In this document: positions 32,746-45,361 of the stretch, piece by piece
Numbering within the stretch: position 1 is the first letter of the stretch
Layout of the letters: the number at the start of each line of letters is the position of its first letter
DNA from: Budorcas taxicolor
Taxonomy: Eukaryota; Chordata; Mammalia; Artiodactyla; Bovidae
Direction of reading: 5' to 3'
Length of the DNA stretch: 64,000 nucleotides
Assembly (NCBI RefSeq): GCF_023091745.1
Contig: NC_068915.1
Coordinates: 57,036,001 to 57,100,000 of the forward strand
Made by a program: the position numbers and the translations under genes
Notes under the pieces: model-generated
What the model saw: the letters and a program-made list of their open reading frames with translations, nothing else
Database searches by the model: none
What the model was told of the DNA's origin: nothing

Positions 32746-34985
32746 CAGTTTTATTGAGATATAATTTATATACCACCAATTCTCCTGTTTAAAGCATACA
32801 ATTAAATAGTTCTTAGTTATTTTACAAATTTATATAACTATGACCTGATTTTAGAACACTTTCATCAGAACATCATTTAGAAGAGTTCATCAGTAAGAAA
32901 TCTCATACCGATCAGCAGTCACTCTCCATTTCTCCTTCATCTTCTCAGCCCTAGGTAATCACTAATCTACTTCTGTCTCTATAAATTTAACTATTCTGGG
33001 AATTTCACATAAATTGACTTGAACAGTATGTGGTCTTTTGTTACTGGAGATTCATCCATACGGTAGTATCTCTCAGTAATATGTTCCTTTTTATTGCTGA
33101 ATACATTCTATGTATGTACTACATTTTGTTTATCCATTCACCATGTGATAAACATTTGGGTTGTTCCCAATTATGGGCATTTACGAATAATGCTGTTAGA
33201 AACATCTGTGTGAAAGTTTGTTTTGATATGTATTTTTGTTTATCTTGGAATTTCTCTAGGAGTGGAATTGCTGGATCCTATGATGTTCAACATTTTGAAG
33301 AACTGTCAAACTACTTTCCAAAGTGACTGCATCATTTTACATGCATATCAGCAATGCTTAAAGTTTCCAAGTCCTTCACATCCTTACCAACAACTGCTAT
33401 TGTCCAGTTTTTCTTATTATAGTCATTCAAGTGGGTATGAAGTGGTATCTATGGCAATTTTGATATGCATTTTCCTACTGAGTAATGATGTTGTGTGTCC
33501 TTTCACATATTTATTTATCATTTGTAACTGTTTTTTGAAGAAGTGTCTACTAAATTGTTTGACCATTTTATAACTGGTATATTACTTATTATTGAGTTAA
33601 AAGAGATCATTGTATAATCTATACACAAGTCACTTATCAAATATTTGATTTGCAAGTATTTTTTCCCATTCTGTGGGTTGCCTTTTCACTTTCTTGATGA
33701 CCTGTTTGCAAGACATAGGTTTTCAATTCTGATAATGTCCAATGTTTTTATTTTTTCTTTTATTCATTTGTGCTTTAGGTGATATATCTAAGAAAGCATT
33801 GCCTAAACCATAGTCACAAAGATTTACTCCTATAACTTCTTGTAGGAGTTTTATAGTATTAGATCTTACATTTAGATCTATGACCCTTTTCAAGTACCTT
33901 TCTATGTGAGGTGTGAGGCAGAGGTCTAAATTCATTCTTTTGCATGTTAATATCCAGTTGCCCCAGAACCATTTGTTGAAAAGATTCTTATTGGCACCTT
34001 TGTCCAAAAGCAACTGATCAGAAACATAAGGAATTCCTTCTGGTCTCTTAATCCTGTTCTACATGTCTATTCTATGCCAGTACCTCACATAGTTACTGTA
34101 GCTTTGTAACATGCTTTAAAATCTGGTACTGTAAGTCCTTCAACATTGTCATTCCTTTTTAAGGATTGATTCAACTCACATAGGTTTTGCAGTTCCATGA
34201 GTTTTAAATTCAGCTTATCAATTTATGCAGAAATAAAGAAAGAGGGAGGGAGGGAGAGAAGAAATTAGATGAGTTGGAATTTCAGGAGACAGCATTAAAT
34301 CTGTAGATAAATTTAGGGAGTATTGCCATCTTAATATTGAATCTTCTGATCTATGAACATGAATATCTTTGTTTATTTAGATCTTCCTTAATTTTTTTCA
34401 ACAATGTCTTGGTTTTGGTCTTGCACTTCTTTTGCTAAGTGAAAGTGAAGTGAAAGTGTTAGTCACTCAGTTGTGTCCAACTCTTTGTGACCCCATGGAC
34501 TATAGCCCTCCAGGCTTCTCCATTCATGGGATTTTCCAGGCAAGAATACCGGAGTGGACTGCCATTTCCTTCAGCCAGGGCATCTTCCCAACCTAGGGAC
34601 AGAACCCAGGTCTCCCACATTGCAGGCAGACTGTTTACTGTCTGAGCCACCAGGGAAGTCCCAAGTTTATTTTTAATAAGATTTTAATCTTTTGGATGCT
34701 ATTGTGATTGAAATTTTCTTAATTTCTTGTTTGTATTATTCATTGCTAGTGTTTAGAAGTGGAACTGATTTTTGTAACCCTGATGAATTCATTTATTAGT
34801 TCTAGTATTTTTTTAGTAGCTTTCTTGGGATTTTCTACATAGATGATTATGTTGTCTGCAAATATAAGCAGTTTTAGTCTTTCTTTCTAATTTATCACCT
34901 TTTATTTTCCTAACTGCCCTATCTAGAACCTCTGGTATGATACTGAAGAAAAGAATCTCTGAGATTTTGAGGTTGGTTGCTATTG
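32746..34985 (-). mobile_element. Old L1M LINE, antisense, about 2.2 kb, split by a Bov-tA
   Basis: Reversed L1M 3' UTR and ORF2 end: 'cagttttattgagatataatttatatacca', 'ttctgtctctataaatttaactattctggg', 'ttatccattcaccatgtgataaacatttgggttgttccc', 'tctaggagtggaattgctggatcctatg', 'ctgtcaaactactttccaaagtgactgcatcattttacat', 'ttttcccattctgtgggttgccttttcactttcttgatg'. A G-rich (GGGA)n patch lies at about 34232-34262. It is highly diverged with no coding capacity, and older than the SINE at 34441-34662 inserted into it. Confidence 0.85.
34441..34662 (-). mobile_element. Bov-tA SINE nested in L1M
   Basis: Antisense Bov-tA: 'gaaagtgttagtcactcagttgtgtccaactctttgtgacccc', 'caagaataccggagtggactgccat', 'cacattgcaggcagactgtttactgtctgagccaccagggaagtccc'. 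The flanking L1M continues in register on both sides. No clear duplication. Confidence 0.93.
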
Positions 34986-35934
34986 CAATGTAACCTTGCC
35001 TTTATATCAATAATGCAAACATTAGAACGAACAAAATAGAGATGGATTCCATTTAGCTGGCAAAAATCAGGGAAGGCTTTTATAAGAATGATTTGGAAAT
35101 GATAAGCTTTGAAGGGTGAAAGTAGAGATATTCAGTCCCGGAAACTACAGTATTGAGTTCTATACCTTGATTTGCTCAAAGTTGAGTGGTAGATAAAGAG
35201 TAGAGAAAAGACAGGAAATAAAAGTTAAGAACAGAATATTTGTGACATGGTGTACTGGAGACTTCAGAATGAAAGTAGAAAGATCAATTCGGAGGCTACT
35301 GCAGAAGCCTAGAAGAGAAACAGCAAGTGCCAGAGCTAAGACGTAATTAATGCTGCCCATTCCCAGACCTCTCCCGTGCTCACATTTAGAGCTTCTGCAG
35401 TACCTACACTCCGTCGGCCCAGACTCCTAGAGCCCCCCAACTCCAAGCTAAAGGCTATTTACTAGCTACTGAGCATCAATCTTTATGTACTTTGTTCCTG
35501 GCTCTCTTTTGATCTTGGACCCCAATGTCAGGAACAGTATGCCTTTCCCACTTTTAAATTGCTAGATTACTTTTGAAATTCTGTGATCTTCTTTTTTGTT
35601 TTGCCATAGGGCCAGGAATCAATGTCTTTCTCTTCCTTTTTCATGTTACTCTAGCTTTTGGCTTAGCTAGAGTTCCTCATCTCAGCTGGCTTGCAGTGCA
35701 GTAAAATGCAAGGTCCTAGATTCCTACTGGTATCCTGACAACCCTCATCCCCAAACACACAAAACAAGATGCAAACAGCCAAAATTTCTCAGTGGAGTTG
35801 TAGTAATTGACCGGTTTGATTTTGCTTGATTTTACTAGATTTATAGGGATTTTTAAATCTACAGATTTTTTTAAAAATCTGGCATAGTTTTGTTGTCATG
35901 GCACCCGCTTTGAATCAATAACTATGACTAGCTG
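34986..35934. other. Intergenic, no recognised feature
   Basis: Single-copy sequence with no firm gene or repeat. Confidence 0.45.
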
Positions 35935-36150
35935 GGCTTCTAACAATTGTTAGCACTCCTGAGTATCAGGCATTGTACTAGGTCCTGTGACATGCCTACT
36001 GTTCACAGCAAAGTAGGCAACTCGTGTTCACTTCACCGAGACAGACACTGAGGCTGAGAGAGGAAAATTTATTAGGCTATAGCCACAAGTTTTAAATGCT
36101 GGAGCCAGTATTAGAACCCACATTTATCAATTTGTCTCTAAAACATGCTT
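35935..36150 (+). repeat. MIR SINE
   Basis: 'gagtatcaggcattgtactaggtcctgtgacatgcc ... ttcaccgagacagacactgaggctgagagagg ... ggagccagtattagaacccacatt' is a sense MIR from start to end. Confidence 0.8.
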
Positions 36151-36574
36151 CCTGCTATTATAGTCTACTACTTTTTTGAATAGAGCTCATGAAACGCCTT
36201 TTAGATTCTTGCTCTTATATTGTTGGTCATTTGACTCTTTGCTTCCATGTAGTCCTTTTATCTATAGTGTCAACTAATGTCTTTTCAAGTAGTTACTTGT
36301 CTTATTGGATTTACTTGTGTTTAAGAAACCTCTAAAGTGATTGGTGTTCATGTCCTTAGAGTCTTGCTCTACATAGACACCATCATTTTGGTGTCCCATA
36401 CTAAACTGGACTTCCTGAGAATAAGGTTTGTCCTTTGAGGAACAAAGTGTTTAACAAGTGGAGCAACAAAGTGTCTAAAAAGTGTTTTTTATGAATAAAT
36501 GAATAAATAAATTAAATGGAAGAATATATGAATGGTAAAGTTTAATAGTTGATTCTTATGGCTGGTATTTGCAT
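36151..36574. other. Intergenic, no recognised feature
   Basis: Single-copy DNA; includes an A/T-rich (GAATAAAT)n-like patch near 36490-36515. Confidence 0.4.
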
Positions 36575-36790
36575 TGTTTAAAGGCAGTGTCACCCAGTAG
36601 CAGAAAGAGCATGGACATTGAATCTCAGCTTCATTGCTCATAAGCTCTGTGAGGATGAACCATTGCTTAACCTAAGCCTCAGATGGCGCCTTTGTAAAAT
36701 GAGTAATGGCATCATATGGTATATTGAAGACCATCTGAGGAAATGAAGGTAATGAATGAAACATGCAATAAACATCCACTGACTATTCCT
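36575..36790 (-). repeat. MIR SINE relic
   Basis: Reversed MIR: 'agcatggacattgaatctcagcttcattgctcataagctctgtgaggatgaaccattgcttaacctaagcctcag ... tttgtaaaatgag'. Confidence 0.7.
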
Positions 36791-36919
36791 CCCCTCCTTT
36801 ACCTTTAAGACCAATTTTGCAACCTAAGTTTTCATCCAACTCTCCCTGTCTTGAGCTAGTTCTCCTTTGCTTGGGTAATTGCATTGGTGTACTATCCAGC
36901 ACTGAGAGATGGAGTGAGT

Positions 36920-37135
36920 TTATCATGATGTTTGAAACTCAGATTGTGGAGCCAGACTGTCTGCATGAGAGATCATGCCCCCCCACATCCTGGTGATCTA
37001 GACAAGCACCTTGATGTTACCGTGCCTCAGTTTCCTCATATGGAAAATGGGAATAATAATAATGTCTTCTTCCCAGGGATGACAACTTAGAGTTAGATAA
37101 GTTAATGTCTATGAACAAGGACTCTAGCTAGCCCA
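36920..37135 (-). repeat. MIR SINE
   Basis: Reversed MIR: 'gattgtggagccagactgtctgc ... accgtgcctcagtttcctcatatggaaaatgggaataataataatg ... cagggatgacaacttagagttag'. The core is well preserved. Confidence 0.8.
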
Positions 37136-37164
37136 GTCATTGAAGAAAGGCATTGAAGTGTTTA

Positions 37165-37217
37165 TTTCATCACTATTATTGTTATTGATACTATTATTAC
37201 TACTACTACCACTACTG
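37165..37217. repeat. (TTA)n/(TAC)n simple repeat
   Basis: Trinucleotide-rich run of ATT, TTA, TAC and CTA units. Confidence 0.75.
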
Positions 37218-37261
37218 CTTCAGGCACTTAAGTAAAAGTGCCCTACGTTTTTCTTGGAAGT

Positions 37262-37974
37262 AAGAATCTGACTGACAATCCCACTGCTGGGCATACACAC
37301 TGAGGAAACCAGAATTGAAAGAGACACGTGTACCCCAATGTTCATCGCAGCACTGTTTATAATAGCCAGGACATGGAAACAACCTAGATGTCCATCAGCA
37401 GATGAATGGATAAGAAAGCTGTGGTACATATACACAATGGAGTATTACTCAGCCATTAAAACGAATACATTTGAATCAGTTCTAATGAGGTGGATGAAAC
37501 TGGAGCCGATTATACAGAGTGAAGTAAGCCAGAAAGAAAAACACCAATACAGTATACTAACACATATATATGGAATTTAGGAAGATGGTAATGATGACCC
37601 TGTATGCGAGACAGCAAATGAGACACAGATATATAGAATAGACTTTTGGACCCTGTGGGAGAGGGAGAGGGTGGGATGATTTGGGAGAATGGCATTGAAA
37701 CATGTATACTATCATGTAAGAAACGAATCGCCAGTCTATGTTTGATACAGGATACAGGATGCTTGGGGCTGGTGCACGGGGATGATCCAGAGAGATGATA
37801 TGGGGTGGGAGGTGGGAAGGGGGTTCAGGACTGGGAACTCATGTACACCCGTGGCTGATTCATGTCAATGTATGGCAAAACCAATACAGTATTGTAAAGC
37901 AAAATAAAGTAAAAATAAAAAATTAATTTAAAAAAATTTTTTCCAGTTGAAAAAAAAATAAAGAATCTGACTGA
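37262..37974 (+). mobile_element. Young L1 LINE, 5'-truncated, with 14-bp target-site duplication
   Basis: The body at 37276-37960 (685 bp) has the end of ORF2 ('caatcccactgctgggcatacacactgagg', 'gttcatcgcagcactgtttataatagcc', 'ggagtattactcagccattaaaa') and the ruminant L1 3' UTR ('ttgggagaatggcattgaaacatgtatactatcatgtaagaaacgaatcgccag', 'ggctgattcatgtcaatgtatggcaaaaccaatacag'). It ends with AATAAAG-type signals and an A-rich tail. AAGAATCTGACTGA flanks it at 37262-37275 and 37961-37974 without mismatch. Low divergence and an intact duplication make it the youngest-looking L1 here. Confidence 0.95.
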
Positions 37975-39394
37975 ATCTCTGGCTTCCTCATCTGCTATTG
38001 ATCTCCAACCACTGATGCTTACTACTGGATATCACAAGTGCCAAATGCCTCTGTCTAAACTCTCTTGAGTTTTTTGCTGCTGAAAATTATCTCCAAGTAC
38101 TTGCAATATCCATAAGTTAGTCTGTCTCAATTTCAGGATCTGTTCATTCACTGTCATATTTTGAGACATACAGAGTTCAAATGTTCCAAAATTAAGTGGT
38201 CCCTAGATCACTGAGTGAGGTGTGTGCGCGTGAATATATATAACCTCTGCTGTCATATGTTTTCTGATTCTCTGCTCTGAACAGTTTTTTTTTTTTTTTT
38301 TCTCATTTCCAGATAGCAGCCCTTCCTCTTCCAATTCATTGTCTCAAATCTGTTGTGGTTCTGCCAACCAGGAAAACCTCGTTTCTTTGAATTGTGAATA
38401 TAGTAAATGTGAAGAGACTCTGACAGAGTGCCTCTGGGGATCTCCTAAGAGTCAAGGGAATGAGAAAGCGTTCAGTATATGAACATTTAACATATAGTAT
38501 GGCTGCTTAGAGAATCTTCGTAGCTCACTTTCTTAGTCACTGTTGTGGTCCAGGAGAGGTAAGCTTTTTCATGTTATCTATGTCTTAATGAGGTGGAGCA
38601 TCATTATTCTAATTTTATTACTAGGAATGTAAAAAGCGTTCAATTCATCCCTTGTCTACATCTTCCGGATACTCTGGCCACATTAAGAGCAGAGGAAGCG
38701 TACTGGACACTGCTGGGGTGGGGTGTGTAAGAGTTTTAACTATCTGACCTCTGAACCTCCTTCTTGTATTCAGAAAACTCTGCACTTCCTGAGTTGAGAT
38801 GCAGGACAGATGGTCACTCTCCCTGGCCTCCTGACCCAGGAGAATCCAGAGTGAGGATTACAGAGCAAGAGTGATGGCAGTGTTTAGTGGCCACTGCCAA
38901 GGGCGCCAGGGGTGGTATGCAGCGAATGGTGCCTGTGGTGGCAGGGGTGCCCAGCACTGTTCAGTCTGTCCTAGGTGTCTGTGCTTGTGACACTTTAGTT
39001 TGTGGATCCAGTGAGTTAACCTCTCCTGGCCCCAAAGCCTAGTTCTCCGTCCCTCCCAACAATATTATTACTATCCAAAAAACTGCTTATATGCTTAAGC
39101 CAATCAGCGCCTGTTCTGTGGTTTTCCACCAAAACCTCTGTGTTGGACAGATGGCTTATTTATTATTTTCTGCCAAAGCATTCATAAAGCAAGCACCTGA
39201 TTTCAAATGACAGTTTTGGACCACATATTGGATTATGGTCTGTACATTTTATCATCATGTTATTAACACAATTATTCAGAAAAGGTGGCAAAGTTCTATT
39301 TTGACTTATAAACTTCCTCTTTAATTTTACTACCCTGAGCACCTCATAACCTAGCAAATAAGTGTTCAAATCATTTTTCAAAATCACTTTTTCC
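37975..39394. other. Intergenic, no recognised feature
   Basis: About 1.4 kb of single-copy DNA with a T17 run at about 38285-38301. No firm gene. Confidence 0.45.
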
Positions 39395-39808
39395 CTCTGT
39401 TTTCTGCTAGGACTTTTACAATTTCAAGTCTTAAGTTTAATCCATTTTGAGTTGACTTTCTTCATGGTGTAAGATAAGGGGACATTTTCATTCTTCTGCA
39501 CATGGATATCTAATTTTCCTAACAACACTTACTGAGGAGATTATCCTTTCCTCATTTGGCACCCTTGTAGAAGATTAGTTGACTGTGTATGCATGGATTT
39601 ATTTGTATTTTGTTCCATTGGTTGATGGGTCTGTTTGATGCCAGTAATATACTGTTTTGATTACTATTGATTTGTAACATACTTTGAAATCAGGTAAACA
39701 AATGAAATGAAAAACAAATGGGCTTTGTTTTCTTGCTCAAGAATGCTTTGGCTTTTTGGACTATTTTGTGTTTCTATACGAATGTTAGGATTGTTTTATC
39801 TATTGAAC
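39395..39808 (-). mobile_element. L1 LINE ORF2 fragment, inverted half
   Basis: Antisense L1 ORF2: 'ttaatccattttgagttgactttcttcatggtg', 'ttctgcacatggatatctaattttcc', 'gatttatttgtattttgttccattggttgatgggtctg', 'ctcaagaatgctttggctttttgga'. It lies upstream, in L1 order, of the sense half at 39809-40365. Confidence 0.8.
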
Positions 39809-40365
39809 TTGGCAATGATATTTTTGGGTATGACACCAAAATCGCAGGCAACAAAAACAAAAATAAACATATGATATTACATCAAACTAAAAAGCTTTTG
39901 CACAGCAAAGGAAATCATCAACAAACCAACAGAATGGGAGAAAATATTTGTAGGCCATATATCTTATAATGAATTAATGCAATGAATATATAAGAAACTC
40001 AAACAACTTAATAGCAAAATAATAATAACAACCCAATTAAAACACAGGCAACTAACTGAATCAGTATTTCTCCAAAGAAGACATACAAGTGGATATATGA
40101 AAAGATCAATAACTGTCCAGGATATGTGAATCAAACCTACAATAAGATATCAACTCACACCTACTAGGGAGGTTGGTATTTAAAATATGAATGTTGACAG
40201 GATATTGACAGGATGAGGAGAAAAATCAGTCCCTGTACACTATTGGTAGGAAGGTATATTGGTACAGCTTTTATGGAAATCAGTATGGAGGGTCCTCAAA
40301 AATTAAAAATAGAACTATCAAATGATCCAGCAATTCCACTCCTGGATGTATATTCAATATATTCA
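39809..40365 (+). mobile_element. L1 LINE ORF2 fragment, sense half
   Basis: Sense L1 ORF2: 'cttggcaatgatatttttgggtatgacaccaaaatcgcaggcaacaaaaacaaaaataaac', 'aaaagcttttgcacagcaaaggaaa', 'cagaatgggagaaaatatttg', 'tatggaaatcagtatggagg', 'gatccagcaattccactcc'. It has no 3' UTR or poly(A), so its far end has been lost. Together with 39395-39808 it makes an inverted L1. Confidence 0.82.
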
Positions 40366-40635
40366 TTTAAATTCTCTGGGCCTCTTGTACTCATCTTTGA
40401 AACTGAGCTGTTCATAGAATTAAAGGATATGGAGTTTAGCTTTGGCTCAGTGAAAATATAAAAATCAGTGTAAATCAGCAGTGTAGCGAACATTGCTATC
40501 AAAGTAGAATGTTTTATACCCTATATTATTTGGTTTTTCTAACAACTAAAAATGCAAATGATATTCATCAATTTGGCTAAATGTATTTTGTTATGTGTTG
40601 GTATCCATGTGGGATATTATAATTAATCTATAGTT

Positions 40636-40845
40636 TGGTGTCCAGAGATCTAGTTTTGACACTGGTTTTGCCAGCCACCAACTGAATGATCTGGGACATG
40701 CCATTAAAATTGCTTGATCTGCTTTTTCATATTAGAAAAATAGGGAGAAGGTTGGAGTATAGTTTATCCATAACCTACCTCACAGGGTTAGAGTCAAAAT
40801 GAGTTGACAGGTATGAAAGTGCTTTGTAAAAAGTAATTCTCTAAG
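40636..40845 (-). repeat. MIR SINE relic
   Basis: Reversed MIR: 'tccagagatctagttttgacactggttttgccagccaccaactgaatgatctgggacatgcc ... catattagaaaaatagggag ... cctacctcacagggttag ... gaaagtgctttgtaaa'. Confidence 0.75.
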
Positions 40846-42705
40846 TAAGTATCAGATGATGGAAAGAAAGAGGAGAGTGTCTAACGGAACATTACCTGTG
40901 ACTAATGACATGAGGTGGAAAAATATTTGATGATCATAATACAAAAATAAAACATTTAATTTAGAAATATAAACTAATCTACAAATTGTTATGAAGAAAC
41001 TTACTTTCTTCTACTTTGTATGATGTGCATTGTGCTATCATAACAATGTAATTGTTTAGAAGGTTGCAAGAAGCAGAAGGCTCAAAAAATACATTAAACA
41101 GATTTGTAAGGGGGTGGATATAAAGTTAGAATTTCTGAGTCATGAAAACATCAGATAGCAATTTCAGAAAGGTGTAACTTTATTTAAAACCAAGCTGCTG
41201 TGAATTCTATCATGCTGCAGACACCTCCGAATCAACCATCTCTGTTGGCAAATTATTATGCTGACAAATTCTCACATAAACTGAAAATTTCCATTTTGTA
41301 AACAAGTGGATTCCTGATGGTTTGGATGATATCCTGAGCTGGAACTTGGGAAAATGAACTCCTTGTTTCAATGACCCTGTGTAACCCATTTCTCACGTTA
41401 GCAAAGAGATTCAACTATGTATCACCCTTATCAGGGAGCCACTGGGAACAATTTATGTAACATTAAGTCTAATGTACTCTTCTACAAGTTTCAGAAACAC
41501 AAAAACACATGGTTGGCTTCAACAGCTAGATTTTATGAAATAGAATAGTATGTGTTTTATTGGTCATCTTTATAACACTAGGAGTTCTATTTCCATTTTT
41601 ATCCACAATAGGATAGATGCTGAACACTGGCCCAGAAGCATCCAGGCCAGAATATTTGTCGTACAGGCAGGTAAATACTTGGATCTTTCCTCTGCTGGGT
41701 CAGAGTCAGTCACAGGGACTCTGGTTATGTCCTTTACAATCAACACCCCCATCATCTAAGTCAGATGAACTGAACAGGTGATACAGCCATGCCGCTGGGT
41801 GAAAAGCCACCAGGCTTCATGTGGAAGGGAAGGAGATGAGGTACTCTGGCACACCACTGACTTTGGAACAAGCAACCTGTACACACATCACAAGAGGTAT
41901 ACAAGGGATATCAAGTGGAGAGATAAGAGAGGTATGTGGCCCAGACCTTGGATCCAGTGGGATTAAATGAGATACCCATTAAAAGTCTTATACAGAGTCT
42001 TAGTGTCTAGCTTACAGATGTTTAGCATATCAATATTATTATAGTTTTTTCCCTCCTGTTCTTTAAAATTACTTTGGGGGGGGAGGGCAATCATCTATAT
42101 ACTGACAGGAGTTGAATTCCTTGACCACAAGGAATCTTCTAGCATTATAAGTAGAATAAATGTAGCAGTAATTTTACCTTCGAGCAGCCCTTTTTTTTTT
42201 ATCAAGGGCTGGCATCACTATTTTATAAAGATAGGAACCTCTCTGTGGTCCTCTGGTCTGCTAATTGGGGTGAGTGAGAGGACAGAGAGGGGAATCCCTC
42301 TTCCTGACCACAAGTTTGGCCCCGAGTACACTTTTATTTTCCAGTTCCTATTTCCAGGTGCTCTTCCACGTGCTCCAGCCAGCTTCAGGGATGATATGAG
42401 TTTACCTGTGGTCTTATGAGGCAAAAACAGGACCTAAGGAAATCTGGAATCTGGACCAAGGAATCTGGAGGTCTTTGTCATTAGATCAACAGCTGGAAGA
42501 TCAACAACAGATCGACAGATAAAAGCTGGAAGAGTCCAGTCTCGTGTGATCTTGTGGCAGACCTTCTTTCATATTTTGGTCTATAATAACCAGTCTTCCA
42601 CACCTGTGAACACAGGCCTGAACACCTATTGTTCAGGCTACTTAAGATGTCAGCCAGGACCAGGCCTGGGCAAAATTAGAAAACAGAGATGGGTACTGCA
42701 AAGAT
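40846..42705. other. Intergenic, no recognised gene
   Basis: About 1.9 kb of single-copy DNA. A G8 run lies at about 42076-42083. 'gggattaaatgagatacccattaaaagtcttatacagagtcttagtgtctagc' (41959-42012) may be a reversed MIR tail. Frames are short and unsupported. Confidence 0.4.
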
Positions 42706-42870
42706 TACTGAGACAGGGCCCCAAAGCCTGGATTCCAGCCTGGGCATTAACTAGTTACATGACCTTGGACAAGTCATTTCTCCGTTTTGAGATTTGGGTT
42801 TCTTTTGTGTACATAAAATGGGAGTAATAATAACATGTTTGTAAAGTATTTTAGACAGATAAAGCAATCT
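42706..42870 (-). repeat. MIR SINE
   Basis: Reversed MIR: 'gcctggattccagcctgggcattaactagttacatgaccttggacaagtcatttctccgttttgag ... ataaaatgggagtaataataac'. Confidence 0.8.
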
Positions 42871-44379
42871 CAACACTGTAAGTCAGGACCTGTTTACCGC
42901 ATTGATGCCCACTCATTCCCTTGCCTTTCCAGTTTCTCTCCTCCCCCACTCTCCACTTCCATAGCCTACAGTTAGTTCCACAGGGTGGGAAATATATCTA
43001 GTTAATTCATAACAAAGTGTCAGCACCATGAGTGACTCTTCCCTTATGCCATTTGCATGCTAATGAATGACTCTCTCGTTTTAGGCTACCCGACATTAGC
43101 AAGAGACAGGATGGAAGAAGTAAATGGGTGTGCCTGTCTGTGTGTATGTGGCAGGGAGGTTCTGTATCCTCATGTAGAAACCTCCCGGATTACCCAAGAC
43201 AGCAGCCTGCTCTACCTAATGCAAAGCTGGCTGTACTGTGCTGGGAGCTTTCTGAAGCTTGGCCCCATAGATACTGTTAAATTCTCTCCTCTGCATCCTT
43301 GGTCTGCAGTGACACTGGCAGATGCTAAACTTCGGCCTGTCTAGAACAGTTAATTAGGTTACAGAGGCTGCCAAATATCTCAAAGTCATCCTATGAAAAT
43401 GAAATACTCTGAGATCTGAAACAAAGGTCAGAAGACACAAACACTAATTTGATTTTGAAGAGAGAAACCACAAAATGGGGGGCGGGGGCCAGGGAGAAAG
43501 AAGGGAGGCAGGCAGGTCCTTGACAATCTGGCAACTCAGCACCATAAAACAACATTGCGACGTGGCATGAAGTCTGGCTCCTTTCTTCAGCAACAAATAC
43601 TATATATTCATAAAGAATGATACTGTAATAGACACTGTATATTCATAACCTCTTCCAGAGAGCCCAGTCCAAACCTCCTGGGACATCAGGAGAGCTTTCA
43701 GACAGTTCCCCTTCCTGCTGGAGAATGTCCCCACCTGGGAGTAATGAGGCTGGAGCGAGGAAGGAGATAAACTGCTAAATGGAAATCAGTTGAATGAATA
43801 CGTGGGCATGTTCAAGGTCTCTTTATTGGTTTCATCAAATTATTACAAAGTAAGAACTGTTGCCTGCCCTCAGGTTCTCAGTACTGAATAGGCAGCCTTA
43901 AAAACCTAGAGACCCAATTCTTCAAAATGGTTACCCCGAAAGTGTGTGTTGGTGCTGCGGTGGGGGTAACAAAAGGCAGCGGTGCTTAGGACTTCACTGC
44001 CACCAGCAGGGGCCAGAAGAAGTGCACGCCAGGAGCTGCCTACAGCAGAAGCCCCAGGCCAGAGGCTAAAGCTGGCAGCTGAGGCTGTCTTCACCCTGTG
44101 CCCACCCGCCCCCTCCACAATCTCAAAGATTTGGAAAAGCTGTTTTTCCTTTCTAAAACACAGTTGTTCCTGCCTTAAAACTCAACATCAGGGGTTTGGA
44201 GACCAAACTCCAGGTAAGGTTCCAGAACACCCTCCTCCCTTACCCCACCTCACAATCCCACTTCCTGCGTGCCCTGGGATTTGCAGTATTTTGAAGGTGC
44301 AGTGGAGTGTGGCCCAGAGATGGCAATTTTAGGTTCAGTCCCTTTGCATCGCTTGTCAACCCTTGCACTGTCCACCTCA
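42871..44379. other. Proximal upstream region of NWD2, no recognised repeat
   Basis: About 1.5 kb directly upstream of the CpG island. Composition rises gradually in GC toward the right. I recognise no dispersed repeat. It is the natural place for proximal regulatory elements, but no single site can be named from sequence alone. Confidence 0.4.
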
Positions 44380-44785
44380 CGCCCCGACCCCTGGTTTACA
44401 GCCCCGCAACCGCTCTGGCCGTGTTAGATCCGCTTCAGGTAAAGCCAACTCACGCACTGCACGAACTTGGAAAAGCTGCCCTATGTCAACTCTGATCTCT
44501 TGCACCTGGCGCCAATCTGCGGCCACCTGCCCTTTGCGGGACGTTGCGCTGGGAGGCGCTCCCCGAAGTCCGACTAGCCTGCGGTGCCCAGGCGCGCACC
44601 AGGCCGCGCGGGACTCCAGGCATCCAGCCTCCCTTCCGGGTCCCGGAGCCTCGGCTCTGGCGGAATGGCCCGGGAATGCGCCGGGTCGGGGGCAGGAAGG
44701 ACCCCCCCTGGAGCCTTAGAGACCTCGGGAGGACTCCCCGCCGAGATCAGCTCGAGGAACGGTTCCGTGACCACGCGGCGAGGAG

Positions 44786-44813
44786 CACGTGAGCAGCGCT
44801 GCTTTGCTATAAG
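44786..44813 (+). promoter_or_regulatory. E-box and TATA-like element
   Basis: CACGTG at 44786-44791 followed by TATAAG at 44808-44813. If used, initiation would fall near 44840, giving a long 5' UTR of about 870 bases. Short motifs like these arise by chance, so this is only a candidate. Confidence 0.25.
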
Positions 44814-45327
44814 AACCCCCGCTCTGCTGCGCGAGGGGAGCGAGCGGACCGGCAGGACGCTGCCACCTGCGCCAAGAAAAAGGGCGACGGTGATACTCCC
44901 TCCAGGACACCCCAGACGGTCCCGAGTTTTGGTGGTTAGGACCCTGGGGGTCCGGGCTCCGCTGTGCGTCTAACTTTGAGGCGGAATTCCCAGCACTTAG
45001 GCAAAAACGCGCAGACGCCAGCACGCGTGCGTTTTTGAAGATGCTCAGAGCTTGTTTGACCTTTAGTAGAGTTAGAGGAGGAGTAGCAAAAACCCCGAGC
45101 TAATTTCTCGTCCTCCACTGAGCAGGCATCTAGGAGCGCCCGGGCTCGCCTTCAGAGAAGCCCGGGAGATCCCCAGCAGCCCGAGACCCCGGCGCCCCAG
45201 CCGCCGTTTAATTAAGTCGCGGGATATTCCTGCGCCCCGCTGGAGGCAGCTGGCGGTAAACTCCAGACGCCTTTTGTAGATAAAGTTTGGTCCGCTCTAC
45301 TTGCCGGCTGCATCCCGGCCGCGTTGT

Positions 45328-45361
45328 CCGCCCCCTCCTCCCGCAACGGGCGCGGGCGGGG
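45328..45361 (+). promoter_or_regulatory. GC boxes (Sp1/KLF-type sites)
   Basis: CCGCCCCC at 45328-45335 and GGGCGGGG at 45354-45361 lie about 350-380 bases before the NWD2 start codon. Such sites are typical of TATA-less CpG-island promoters. Confidence 0.45.
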
